This document shows positions 1 through 8,710 of a DNA stretch of 64,000 nt, piece by piece. This DNA comes from Flavobacterium xanthum. Lineage in GTDB: Bacteria > Bacteroidota > Bacteroidia > Flavobacteriales > Flavobacteriaceae. The stretch lies in contig NZ_FRBU01000015.1 of assembly GCF_900142695.1 (NCBI RefSeq), positions 1-64,000 on the forward strand, written 5' to 3'. The notes beneath the pieces were generated by a model. That model ran no database searches. It was not told where the DNA came from and saw only the letters and a list, made by a program, of their open reading frames with translations. The position numbers and the translations under genes were made by a program. How positions within the stretch are numbered: position 1 is the first letter of the stretch; the number at the start of each line of letters is the position of its first letter.

Positions 1-465
1 TCTTCTTGTTCTTGACATAATTCTGCTAATTTAAGGTTTTTAATCCTATCTTAAATTCACACAAAAAGTTGTACGTTTTTTGGGGAGCAGCATAGAACGC
101 CTGTTAATCTAAGAGAATAACCTTTTATTAATCATGCGATTAACCGGAAATTCAGTGTCCCGTTAAAAAAAATGTAAAATTAACCTTGAAGGTTGTTTTT
201 TCAGCACAGTCAACTGTCCAAAGAAGAACTTGACTTAAAAAAAGTAGAAAAGCAAAGGAATTGTGCTAACTATTGTAGATAAATAATAAAAAAAACTACG
301 TTATTTTTATTAGCTATGAAACAAGCAAGTACTTTCGATTATAAAAAAATTGAAACAAAAAAATGATGCACTATACTCAAAATTATCAATATAATAGGAT
401 AATATCTCCTACTTATATACTAATAACTATACTTATAAGAGCTAGATATTAAGCGTAGTTATATA
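1..465. other. Gene-free left edge
   Basis: No credible reading frame on either strand. The stretch is very AT-rich with stops in all frames. A weak GGTT-type hairpin followed by six T lies near 182-201, which could end a gene outside the window. Nothing else is recognised here. Confidence 0.5.
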
Positions 466-503
466 AAAAAAAGCTCCAATTTTTTAAAATTGGAGCTTTT
501 TTC
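466..503. terminator. Terminator behind proline dehydrogenase
   Basis: A perfect 12-bp stem (472-483 pairing with 486-497, arm AGCTCCAATTTT) closes on a TT loop and is flanked by an A-run on the left and a T-run on the right. It can work in both directions. On the minus strand it lies about 20 bp past the proline dehydrogenase stop, so it probably ends that transcript. Confidence 0.8.
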
Positions 504-522
504 AGTGAAAGAGATTTTAAAA

Positions 523-1692
523 CTATTTCCCTTTTCTTCTTTTTCTTTCTTCTTTAATCATCGCTAATTCGCGGCTCGTTTGACCCGCTACTGAAGTATT
601 TTCTTCTGCTCGACGAATCAAGTATGGCATCACATCTTTGACAGGGCCAAAAGGCAAATATTTAGCCACATTATAGCCGTTAGCTGCCAAATTATAGCTG
701 ATATTATCACTCATACCATACAATTGACCAAACCAAATTCGATCATCATTGGTTTTCATGCCTTTCGCCTGCATCAATTCCATCAATTTGTATGTACTTA
801 ATTCATTATGCGTTCCCGCAAAAATCGACATCAAATCTAAATGATCAACCATATAACGAACTGCGGCATCATAATTTTCATCTGTAGCTTCTTTTGAAGC
901 GCAAATTGGTGATGGGTATCCTTTTTCTTCGGCACGAGCCATTTCTTTTTCCATGTAAGCACCACGGACTAATTTCATACCTATAAAGAATCCGTCATTT
1001 TTGGCTTGTTCATGCAATTTTTTCAAGTAATCCAATCGATCCCAACGATACATTTGCAACGTATTGAAAACAATTGCTTTTTCTTTGTTGTATTTGCGCA
1101 TCATTTCAGTCACTAAATCATCTGCAGCATCTTGCATCCAACTTTCTTCACCATCAATCAAAAGAGCTACATTTTTAGAATGAGCATCTTTGCAAACCAA
1201 ATCAAAACGCGCCACTACTCTATTCCATTCTGCTTGTTCTTCAAGAGTTAACACTTGTTTTTCTCCTAATTTCTCATACAATTCAAAACGACCAAAACCC
1301 GTTGGTTTAAAAACGGCAAAAGGAATAGCCAAACGTTCTTTTGCAAACTCAATTGTTTTTAGAGTCATTTCAAGCGCAGCATCAAATTGGTCTTCTTCCT
1401 CTTTTCCTTCTACAGAATAATCCAATACAGAAGAAACCCCTTTTGTATACATTTTATCCACTACAGATAGGCAATCTACTTCATTTACACCACCACAAAA
1501 GTGGTCAAAAACAGTAGCACGAATTAAGCCTTCAACAGGGAGATTGGCTTTCAAAGCAAAATTTGTAACTGCGGTTCCAATTCGAACTAAAGGCTGATTA
1601 GCAATCATTTTGAAAAGGAAATAAGCTCTATCTAATTCGGTATCACTTTTTAATGAAAAGGCAACTTGGGTATTATTGAATATTTTTTCCAT
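523..1692 (-). CDS. Proline dehydrogenase
   Basis: FAD-dependent enzyme that oxidises proline to pyrroline-5-carboxylate, the first step of proline catabolism. It is the 389-residue monofunctional form used by Bacteroidota, not a PutA fusion with the P5C dehydrogenase. The protein shows the (beta/alpha)8 PRODH core, the KLVRGAYMEKE strand, and near the C-terminus YLPFGPVKDVMPYLIRRAEEN, where the Tyr and the Arg-Arg pair match the proline-carboxylate binding residues of PutA. It is transcribed alone, divergent from aroB across 93 bp, and followed by a strong terminator. The dehydrogenase for the next step is not in this window. Confidence 0.95.
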   Translation of the reverse strand: MEKIFNNTQVAFSLKSDTELDRAYFLFKMIANQPLVRIGTAVTNFALKANLPVEGLIRATVFDHFCGGVNEVDCLSVVDKMYTKGVSSVLDYSVEGKEEEDQFDAALEMTLKTIEFAKERLAIPFAVFKPTGFGRFELYEKLGEKQVLTLEEQAEWNRVVARFDLVCKDAHSKNVALLIDGEESWMQDAADDLVTEMMRKYNKEKAIVFNTLQMYRWDRLDYLKKLHEQAKNDGFFIGMKLVRGAYMEKEMARAEEKGYPSPICASKEATDENYDAAVRYMVDHLDLMSIFAGTHNELSTYKLMELMQAKGMKTNDDRIWFGQLYGMSDNISYNLAANGYNVAKYLPFGPVKDVMPYLIRRAEENTSVAGQTSRELAMIKEERKRRKGK

Positions 1693-1712
1693 TATTTGTT
1701 ATAATTTTTGTA

Positions 1713-1720
1713 CAAATATA
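1713..1720 (-). promoter_or_regulatory. Predicted -7 element for proline dehydrogenase
   Basis: On the minus strand this reads TATATTTG, an exact match to the Bacteroidota -7 consensus TAnnTTTG, ending about 20 bp upstream of the start codon. No clear TTG -33 partner is present at the usual distance, so strength is uncertain. Confidence 0.45.
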
Positions 1721-1785
1721 GACAGAGTTTTGAATATTATTCCCCAAAAATTACCTTATTTTGCGGTTCCAATTAATCCATAAAG

Positions 1786-2853
1786 ATGCAATCAATTCAA
1801 GCCAACAGTTACCCAATACATTTTAACGAAAAAGCATACGAAGCCTTAAATATTCATTTGAAAGAAAATAAGTATTCTAAAATTTTTATTATTGTTGACA
1901 GTAATACGAATGAATTTTGCATTCCAAAATTTCTCCCTTTTCTCGAAACTGAACTTACTATTGAAATCATTGAATTTGATGCCGGTGAAGTAAATAAAAA
2001 TATTGAGACTTGCGTCCAAATTTGGAATGTACTCACTGAACTTGGTGCCGACAGAAAAAGCCTAATAATTAATTTGGGTGGCGGTGTTGTTACTGATTTA
2101 GGTGGTTTTGTTGCTTCAACATTCAAGCGAGGAATTGATTTTATTCACATTCCTACCACATTACTATCAATGGTTGATGCCTCTGTAGGCGGAAAAAATG
2201 GGGTCGATTTAGGAAATTTAAAAAACCAAATCGGTGTTATTAATGTGCCAAAAATGGTGCTTATCGACACTGAATATCTTGAAACGGTGCCACAAAATGA
2301 AATGCGTTCCGGTCTCGCTGAAATGCTCAAACACGGTTTAATATATGATAAGGACTATTGGGAGCAATTTTTAGATCTAAAATCCATTGATTTTGCTGAT
2401 TTTGATTCCTTAATTTACCGTTCGGTCGAAATAAAGAATGAAATTGTTATCCAAGATCCAACAGAGAAAAATATTCGTAAGTCATTAAATTTTGGTCATA
2501 CTTTAGGTCATGCCATTGAGAGCTATTTTTTGGAAAATGAAAATAAAACAACTTTGTTACATGGAGAAGCCATAGCCGTTGGGATGATCTTGGAAAGTTT
2601 CATCTCATTGCATAAAAAACTAATCAATAAAGAGGAATTCTCTGAGATAAAATCTGGCATAAAATCCATCTATAACGATATCATTTTTGAAGAAAAAGAT
2701 ATAGAGCCTATTTTAGAATTGTTGATACACGACAAAAAAAATGAGTTTGGAAACATACAGTTTGCTTTGATTGATGGTATCGGAAAAATAAAAATCAATC
2801 AATCGGTTGAAAATGAATTAATTCTTAAGGCGTTTCTGGATTATAAATCTTAA
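1786..2853 (+). CDS. aroB: 3-dehydroquinate synthase
   Basis: Converts DAHP to 3-dehydroquinate, the second step of the shikimate pathway, using NAD and a divalent metal. The 355 residues match the family length. Visible signatures are the NAD-binding GGGVVTDLGGFVAS, the DASVGGKNGVDL segment, and the metal-binding NFGHTLGHAIE with its His pair, followed by HGEAIAVGM. It is divergent from proline dehydrogenase. A weak TTATTTTG element lies about 25 bp upstream. Other shikimate genes are not nearby, as usual in this group. Confidence 0.96.
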   Translation: MQSIQANSYPIHFNEKAYEALNIHLKENKYSKIFIIVDSNTNEFCIPKFLPFLETELTIEIIEFDAGEVNKNIETCVQIWNVLTELGADRKSLIINLGGGVVTDLGGFVASTFKRGIDFIHIPTTLLSMVDASVGGKNGVDLGNLKNQIGVINVPKMVLIDTEYLETVPQNEMRSGLAEMLKHGLIYDKDYWEQFLDLKSIDFADFDSLIYRSVEIKNEIVIQDPTEKNIRKSLNFGHTLGHAIESYFLENENKTTLLHGEAIAVGMILESFISLHKKLINKEEFSEIKSGIKSIYNDIIFEEKDIEPILELLIHDKKNEFGNIQFALIDGIGKIKINQSVENELILKAFLDYKS

Positions 2854-2896
2854 TTATTTTTTATAAAAAGGATTGCATTGCGTATATAATATTTTT

Positions 2897-2904
2897 TACA
2901 TTTG
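2897..2904 (+). promoter_or_regulatory. Predicted -7 element, TACATTTG
   Basis: Exact TAnnTTTG match with TTG trinucleotides at 2873-2875 and 2878-2880 as -33 candidates. Transcription would begin near 2910, almost exactly on the ATG of the following small gene. The transcript could be leaderless, or the small gene could start at a later ATG. Confidence 0.5.
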
Positions 2905-2909
2905 CCCCA

Positions 2910-3089
2910 ATGAAAAAAAGTCAAAACAAACAAAATTATAGTTCTAATAAAACCCAAAAAAAGATGTCTTTTCTAAAGATATTAAAACGGTTTTATTCTA
3001 TCAAAGGCAACTTTAGTTTTGATGTTTTCCAATATTTAAAAGCAGACCACGAAAAGCTTCAGATCGTTTATGCAAATATTCGGGTTTGA
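2910..3089 (+). CDS. Small basic protein, 59 residues, unknown function
   Basis: A short open frame between aroB and arginine decarboxylase. The first 18 residues are Lys, Asn and Gln rich (starts MKKSQNKQNY). The rest (FLKILKRFYSIKGNFSFDVF) looks like a folded or amphipathic segment. A second ATG at codon 19 gives a 41-residue form. An exact Bacteroidota -7 element lies just upstream. I do not recognise the family. Coding status rests on position, promoter and sensible composition only; it could instead be the leader of the arginine decarboxylase transcript, whose start is 52 bp further on. Confidence 0.5.
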   Translation: MKKSQNKQNYSSNKTQKKMSFLKILKRFYSIKGNFSFDVFQYLKADHEKLQIVYANIRV

Positions 3090-3141
3090 ATTATCGGTTA
3101 CTTTATTTTTACAATATTTTAATCTATAATTACGACATCTA

Positions 3142-4542
3142 ATGAACACAAAATATTCTGATTTAATAAATCAAACCTACTATTTCCCTCAAGAAGAATT
3201 TACTTTAAACAAAGATAACCTGCAATTTCACAACATTGATTTGATGAAATTGGTTGAGCAATACGGCACGCCATTAAAATTCACTTATTTACCTCAAATT
3301 TCAAATAACATCAATAAAGCCAAAAGCTGGTTTCGTAAATCGATGGAAAAAAATAAATATGAGGCAAAATACTATTACTGTTATTGTACAAAGAGCTCTC
3401 ATTTTGAGTATATTATGAACGAGGCTTTCAAAAATAATATTCATATTGAAACTTCCTCTGCTTTCGATATAAACATTGTTGAAAATTTATTGGCAAACGG
3501 AAAAATCAATAAAAGTACCTATGTGATTTGTAATGGTTTCAAAAGAGACCAATACATTGATAATATTGCGCGTCTTATCAATAATGGTCATAAAAACACG
3601 ATTCCAATTATTGATAATTTTGAAGAGCTAGATCTACTGCAAGGACAGATAAAAAGCAAATTCAAAATTGGTATTCGTATTGCTGCCGAAGAAGAGCCAA
3701 AATTTGAATTTTACACGTCAAGATTAGGAATTGGTTACAAAAATATTGTTCCCTTCTATAAAAGAGAAATCAAAGAAAATAAAAAATTGGAACTGAAAAT
3801 GTTACACTTTTTTATCAACACCGGTATAAATGACAATGCCTATTATTGGAATGAACTAGTAAAATGTATTAAAGTATACGTGGCATTAAAGAAAGAATGT
3901 CCTACTCTTGATGGATTAAATATTGGTGGCGGTTTTCCAATAAAAAACTCGCTGGCATTTGAGTATGATTATCAGTATATGATTGATGAAATTATCAATC
4001 AGATAAAAATTGCTTGTGATGAAGCTGAAGTAGATGTACCAAATATTTTTACCGAATTCGGTTCCTTTACAGTGGGAGAAAGCGGCGGTGCTATTTATCA
4101 AGTTTTATATCAGAAGCAACAAAATGATAGAGAAAAATGGAACATGATCGACTCCTCTTTTATTACCACTTTACCAGATACTTGGGCTATCAACAAACGT
4201 TTTATCATGTTAGCAGTCAATCGCTGGAATGAAACTTATGAAAGAGTACTACTAGGCGGAATGACCTGTGATAGCGATGATTATTACAACTCCGAGCAGA
4301 ACATGAATGCTATTTACTTGCCAAAATACAACAAAGAGAAACCATTGTACATTGGTTTTTTTAACACCGGAGCCTATCAGGAAACTATAGGAGGATACGG
4401 AGGATTACACCATTGTTTGATTCCACAGCCCAAACATATATTAATAGATAGAGATGAAAACGGGATTTTAGCTACTGAAGTTTTCTCAGAGCAACAAACC
4501 TCAGAGGACGTTTTAAAAATATTAGGATACGACCGAAAATAA
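3142..4542 (+). CDS. speA: Biosynthetic arginine decarboxylase, short Bacteroidota form
   Basis: PLP-dependent enzyme of fold type III that converts arginine to agmatine, the entry to polyamine synthesis. The N-terminal barrel carries the PLP lysine in YCTKSS (Lys84), the usual place for this fold, and GGGFPI plus TEFGSFTVGESGG match phosphate-binding and C-terminal barrel features. At 466 residues it is much shorter than the roughly 630-660-residue E. coli SpeA, as is common in Flavobacteriia. The deoxyhypusine-synthase-like gene follows after 93 bp. No agmatinase gene sits between them, so agmatine conversion must be encoded elsewhere or proceed differently. Confidence 0.88.
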   Translation: MNTKYSDLINQTYYFPQEEFTLNKDNLQFHNIDLMKLVEQYGTPLKFTYLPQISNNINKAKSWFRKSMEKNKYEAKYYYCYCTKSSHFEYIMNEAFKNNIHIETSSAFDINIVENLLANGKINKSTYVICNGFKRDQYIDNIARLINNGHKNTIPIIDNFEELDLLQGQIKSKFKIGIRIAAEEEPKFEFYTSRLGIGYKNIVPFYKREIKENKKLELKMLHFFINTGINDNAYYWNELVKCIKVYVALKKECPTLDGLNIGGGFPIKNSLAFEYDYQYMIDEIINQIKIACDEAEVDVPNIFTEFGSFTVGESGGAIYQVLYQKQQNDREKWNMIDSSFITTLPDTWAINKRFIMLAVNRWNETYERVLLGGMTCDSDDYYNSEQNMNAIYLPKYNKEKPLYIGFFNTGAYQETIGGYGGLHHCLIPQPKHILIDRDENGILATEVFSEQQTSEDVLKILGYDRK

Positions 4543-4635
4543 ATTAACAAACATTCAGTTATTCAATTTAAAAAATCGTTAAATTTGAAATAATAATTTT
4601 AACGTAATGATTATTAGGTATTTAAATTAAAAAAA

Positions 4636-5607
4636 ATGAGCAAAGGACCAATCAGTCAGTTTATTGAAAAGCACTACCTGCATTTCAACTCTGCATCTTT
4701 AGTTGACGCAGCTAAGGCATACGAAGAACAATTAGCCAATGGTGCAAAAATGATGGTGAGTATGGCCGGTGCTATGAGTACGGCCGAGATTGGAAAAATA
4801 TTTTCTGAAATTATTCGTCAGGACAAAGTGCATATCATTTCTTGCACAGGTGCAAATCTAGAAGAAGACATCATGAATTTAGTTGCTCATTCTCATTATG
4901 AAAGAGTACCAAATTACCGTGATTTGACTCCACAAGATGAGTGGGATTTATTGGAAAGAGGTTTAAACCGCGTTACAGATACTTGTATTCCTGAGCATGA
5001 AGCATTTCGTCGTTTGCAAAAGCATATTTACAAAATCTGGAAAGATGCTGATGACAAAGGAGAAAGATATTTTCCACATGAATTCATGTACAAAATGTTA
5101 CTATCCGGGGTTCTTGAGGAATATTACGAAATCGACTTAAAAGACAGTTGGATGTATGCAGCGGCCGAGAAAAATTTACCTATTATTGTACCAGGATGGG
5201 AAGATAGTACCATGGGAAATATATTCGCATCGTACGTAATAAAAGGAGATTTAAAAGCATCTACAATGAAATCAGGTATTGAATACATGGTTTTCTTATC
5301 AGATTGGTATCCAAAAAACAGTACTAATGGGGTAGGTTTTTTCCAAATTGGTGGAGGAATTGCAGGAGATTTTCCAATATGCGTGGTGCCAATGTTGTAT
5401 CAAGATATGGAAATGCATGACATTCCTTTCTGGAGTTATTTCTGTCAAATTTCAGACTCAACAACCAGTTATGGTTCGTATTCTGGGGCGGTACCAAATG
5501 AAAAAATTACTTGGGGTAAGTTAGATATTAAAACTCCTAAGTTTATTATTGAGTCAGATGCTACCATTGTAGCACCTTTAATTTTCGCTTATTTATTAGA
5601 CCTATAG
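4636..5607 (+). CDS. Deoxyhypusine-synthase-like protein (possible homospermidine synthase)
   Basis: Member of the deoxyhypusine synthase family. In eukaryotes and archaea this enzyme moves an aminobutyl group from spermidine to eIF5A. Bacteria lack eIF5A, and bacterial relatives are thought to act on free polyamines, for example making homospermidine. The NAD-binding MAGAMSTAEIG segment, the SCTGANLEEDI segment and the catalytic lysine in ITWGKL (Lys295, aligned with human Lys329) are all present, so the enzyme looks active. It follows arginine decarboxylase, which supports a polyamine role. The exact substrate is inference. Confidence 0.85.
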   Translation: MSKGPISQFIEKHYLHFNSASLVDAAKAYEEQLANGAKMMVSMAGAMSTAEIGKIFSEIIRQDKVHIISCTGANLEEDIMNLVAHSHYERVPNYRDLTPQDEWDLLERGLNRVTDTCIPEHEAFRRLQKHIYKIWKDADDKGERYFPHEFMYKMLLSGVLEEYYEIDLKDSWMYAAAEKNLPIIVPGWEDSTMGNIFASYVIKGDLKASTMKSGIEYMVFLSDWYPKNSTNGVGFFQIGGGIAGDFPICVVPMLYQDMEMHDIPFWSYFCQISDSTTSYGSYSGAVPNEKITWGKLDIKTPKFIIESDATIVAPLIFAYLLDL

Positions 5608-5616
5608 AATTATTTT

Positions 5617-6024
5617 ATGAAAAGAGTAATAGTTGATTACGCAAAACTTACCAATGAAATTTTAAATCTTTTGGTTGATAAATTTCCAGATGGTTATGAT
5701 GATTCAAACATTATTAGTTTTAGAAACGCTAAAAATGAATTGATTGAAGCAGTTGAAGTACGAACTGAAGACACTATTTATTTAGTTAAAGTAAGTACTA
5801 AACTAGCTGATAGAATTGAAAATTATGATGAAGATGATGAAATCATGATTGATGAAGTTGTTGAGCCAATTAAAGGATTGGATTTAGACGATGATATAGA
5901 AGATGATGACGAGGACGAGGATGCTGTTGACAAACTAGATGCTGACTCAGGTGATGATGACGATGACGATGATGCGGATGAAAAAGATTTTTCAGACGAG
6001 GATGAAGACGAAGATGAGGATTAA
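5617..6024 (+). CDS. Small protein with a highly acidic tail, unknown function
   Basis: 135 residues. Residues 1-80 form a compact domain (MKRVIVDYAKLTNEILNLLV, then an ELIEAVEVRTEDTIYLVKV strand region). From about residue 84 the chain is almost all Asp and Glu, with runs of up to seven Asp. The gene starts 9 bp after the deoxyhypusine-synthase-like stop and is followed by a terminator, so it is last in the polyamine operon. I see no primase, nuclease or zinc motif. The tail could mimic nucleic acid or bind polyamines or metal ions; that is speculation from charge and neighbours. Confidence 0.85.
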   Translation: MKRVIVDYAKLTNEILNLLVDKFPDGYDDSNIISFRNAKNELIEAVEVRTEDTIYLVKVSTKLADRIENYDEDDEIMIDEVVEPIKGLDLDDDIEDDDEDEDAVDKLDADSGDDDDDDDADEKDFSDEDEDEDED

Positions 6025-6050
6025 TTAATCCCATTTTTGAATATATTTAT

Positions 6051-6083
6051 AAAAAGGAACTCCTACACGAGTTCCTTTTTTTA
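6051..6083 (+). terminator. Terminator ending the speA operon
   Basis: The stem AAGGAACTC pairs with GAGTTCCTT around a CTACAC loop and runs into seven T. It lies 30 bp before recQ and separates the two transcripts. Confidence 0.85.
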
Positions 6084-6112
6084 TAACTTTAGACCTCTAA
6101 ATATACGCCACA

Positions 6113-8224
6113 ATGACTCAAGAAATTTTACACGCCAAACTAAAGGAGAACTTTGGTTTTGAAAAATTCAGACCCAATCAGGAAGAAATAATAAATTGTA
6201 TTCTTTCTGGACAAGATACAGTAGCTATAATGCCAACTGGTGGAGGAAAATCAATTTGTTTTCAATTACCAGCTTTACTTTTTCCTGGAATTACAATCGT
6301 AATTTCCCCGTTAATAGCTTTGATGAAAGATCAAGTCGATGGCTTAAAAGCTAATGGAATTGAAGCCTGTTATATCAACAGCAGTCAAACCGAAGACGAA
6401 CGTCAGTTTTATATCGAAAGCTTAAAATCGAATGAAATTAAATTGGTTTACATTGCTCCAGAAAGCTTATCTTTTCTGGACAATATTTTTAATAGTTTAA
6501 CCATAAGTCTTATTGCTATTGATGAGGCACATTGCATTTCATCTTGGGGACATGATTTCCGACCCGCCTATACAAATCTTGGATACCTCAAAAACCGCTT
6601 CCCTTCTACTCCAATCTTAGCTTTAACTGCAACTGCTGATAAAGCTACACGTAAAGACATTAGCCAACAATTAAACTTAATAAATCCTAGAATATTTATT
6701 GCTTCTTTCGATAGAAAAAATCTAAGTTTAGAGGTTCGTCCCGCTTTGGACAGAGTAAAACAAATTATAGATTTTATTCAAGAAAAACCAACCGAATCCG
6801 GAATCGTATATTGCTTAAGCCGAAAAACAACCGAAGAATTGGCCGAAAAACTACAAAAAATTGGAATCAATGCAAAGGCCTATCATGCTGGCTTAGATAA
6901 TAAAATCCGTTCCAAAACTCAAGATGAATTCATTAATGATGAATGTCAAGTCGTTTGCGCCACTATCGCTTTTGGAATGGGTATCGATAAATCAAATGTG
7001 CGTTGGGTGATTCACTATAATTTGCCTAAAAATATAGAAGGTTATTATCAGGAAATTGGTCGAGCCGGCCGAGATGGTTTACCCTCAGAAACCGTATTAT
7101 TCGAAAGTTACGGCGATGTGATTCAATTGCAAAAATTTGCCTCACAAGGCTTAAATGCTGAAGTCCAACTAGCCAAACTAGAGCGTATGAAACAATATGC
7201 TGATGCTTTGAGCTGTCGCAGAAAGATATTGCTGTCCTATTTTGGCGAACTCGTTACAGAGAATTGTGGAAATTGTGATATCTGTAAAAATCCACCGCTA
7301 TTTTTCGATGGAACCATCATTGCACAAAAAGCATTATCGGCAATTTTTCGTTTACAGGAAACGGAACCATTACCGGTGATAATTGACTTTTTGCGCGGAT
7401 CCAAAAATGCTTATATTTATGAAAAAGAATACCAAAACCTAAAAACGTATGGTGTTGGAGTTGAACTCTCTTGGTATGATTGGAACCAATATTTAATCCA
7501 ACTGATAAATCTTGGTTATTGTGAAATCGCTTTTCATAAACAAAATAAAATTCGACTTACTTCTTTAGCAAAAAAAGTATTATTTGAAGGCGAAAAAGTA
7601 CAACTCACAACTATCCAAAAAATTAATATTGACAAGCAAGTTATAAAGGAAACAAAAAGTAAATCGGTTACGAATTCACTTTTTGAAACCTTACGAAAAC
7701 TACGCTACGAAATTTCCAAAGAAGAATCCGTTCCAGCTTATGTAATTTTTAGTGATGCAGCTTTGCGCCAGATGGAAACCGAAAGACCGATGAGCGATCA
7801 AGAATTACTGGCAATTGACGGCGTTGGAAAAGCAAAACTAGAAAAATATGGCGATGCTTTTATCAATGCGATAATTGATTTTCAAAAATCTAAAGTTGTC
7901 AGAAAAAAGAAAGAAGCTACTACTTTCAAAGAAACATTGGAATTGTATAAAAATGGATTTTCTGTTGAAGAAATTGCTCAAAAAAGAAAATTAGGTCTTA
8001 GTACGATTATGTCTCATTTAGCTAAATTGTACGTTGATGGTGCTTATATAGATTTGGATTCTTTTATTTCAAAAGAAGAAGTTACGCAAATTGCCGAAGC
8101 GCAAATAAAACTGGAATCACCAAATGCCTTAAAACCCTATTTTGATTATTTTGAAGAAAAAATTGATTATGGAAAAATTCGGTTAGCCTTAGCAATATTA
8201 GAAAAAGAAAACGCAATAGTTTAG
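6113..8224 (+). CDS. recQ: ATP-dependent DNA helicase RecQ
   Basis: 3'-5' DNA helicase for recombination and replication repair. In order: Walker A PTGGGKS (about residues 41-47), DEAH box at 137-140, helicase C domain with GMGIDKSNVRWVIH and QEIGRAGRDG, zinc-binding RQC region with four Cys (SCRRK, then NCGNCDIC), HRDC domain near residue 540-610, and a C-terminal helix-turn-helix-like segment (FSVEEIAQKRKLGLSTIMSH). At 703 residues it is longer than E. coli RecQ because of that last module, which is common in Bacteroidota RecQ. The DNA glycosylase gene follows after 8 bp, so the two are likely co-transcribed. Confidence 0.96.
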   Translation: MTQEILHAKLKENFGFEKFRPNQEEIINCILSGQDTVAIMPTGGGKSICFQLPALLFPGITIVISPLIALMKDQVDGLKANGIEACYINSSQTEDERQFYIESLKSNEIKLVYIAPESLSFLDNIFNSLTISLIAIDEAHCISSWGHDFRPAYTNLGYLKNRFPSTPILALTATADKATRKDISQQLNLINPRIFIASFDRKNLSLEVRPALDRVKQIIDFIQEKPTESGIVYCLSRKTTEELAEKLQKIGINAKAYHAGLDNKIRSKTQDEFINDECQVVCATIAFGMGIDKSNVRWVIHYNLPKNIEGYYQEIGRAGRDGLPSETVLFESYGDVIQLQKFASQGLNAEVQLAKLERMKQYADALSCRRKILLSYFGELVTENCGNCDICKNPPLFFDGTIIAQKALSAIFRLQETEPLPVIIDFLRGSKNAYIYEKEYQNLKTYGVGVELSWYDWNQYLIQLINLGYCEIAFHKQNKIRLTSLAKKVLFEGEKVQLTTIQKINIDKQVIKETKSKSVTNSLFETLRKLRYEISKEESVPAYVIFSDAALRQMETERPMSDQELLAIDGVGKAKLEKYGDAFINAIIDFQKSKVVRKKKEATTFKETLELYKNGFSVEEIAQKRKLGLSTIMSHLAKLYVDGAYIDLDSFISKEEVTQIAEAQIKLESPNALKPYFDYFEEKIDYGKIRLALAILEKENAIV

Positions 8225-8232
8225 CAAGTATT

Positions 8233-8709
8233 ATGATTCATTCCTTTCCTCCTTTTGTGAATTCACAAACAGAAATTTTGATTCTAGGAACTATGCCTGG
8301 CATTGCTTCATTGGAAAAACAAGAATATTATGCGCACAAAAGAAATCATTTTTGGAAAATAATGTACACGCTGTTGGATAATTTACCAATAGCTGGAGTT
8401 TTCGAAAAAAAAATACAATTACTCCAAGCGAATAAAATTGGACTTTGGGATGTTTTAGAAAATTGCGAAAGAAAAGGAAGCTTAGACATTCATATCAAAA
8501 ATCAAAAAGCAAATGATTTTGAAACACTATTCTTAGAATTCCCCGGAATCACCACAATTATTTTTAATGGCAAAGAAAGTCATAAATACTTTCTGAAAAA
8601 ATTTGGACAAATAAAAAGCATCACGTATTATGTGATGCCTTCTACTAGTCCTGCTAATACCATGTCTTTTGAAAACAAGCTAAAAATCTGGTCAGCCGGT
8701 TTTCAATAA
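8233..8709 (+). CDS. Hypoxanthine/uracil DNA glycosylase, UDG family 6
   Basis: 158-residue glycosylase of the uracil-DNA-glycosylase fold. The N-terminal strand ILILGTMPG, then YYAHKRNHFW with the conserved Asn (Asn38), and the C-terminal PSTSPANT segment are those of the DNA-deoxyinosine glycosylase family, which removes hypoxanthine arising from adenine deamination. It lies 8 bp after recQ on the same strand and converges on the DinB-fold gene. It differs from the family-1 uracil glycosylase also present at 31.4-32.1 kb, so the two would cover different deaminated bases. Confidence 0.85.
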   Translation: MIHSFPPFVNSQTEILILGTMPGIASLEKQEYYAHKRNHFWKIMYTLLDNLPIAGVFEKKIQLLQANKIGLWDVLENCERKGSLDIHIKNQKANDFETLFLEFPGITTIIFNGKESHKYFLKKFGQIKSITYYVMPSTSPANTMSFENKLKIWSAGFQ

Positions 8710-8710
8710 A

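Noticed and set aside
1..465. Short lysine/glutamate-rich frame near 195-285
   Set aside because: Under 30 codons with a TTG start, no promoter, no family; not supported as a gene.
5617..6024. DNA primase
   Set aside because: Proteins like this are sometimes named primase, but there is no zinc finger, Toprim domain or catalytic residue in 135 residues.
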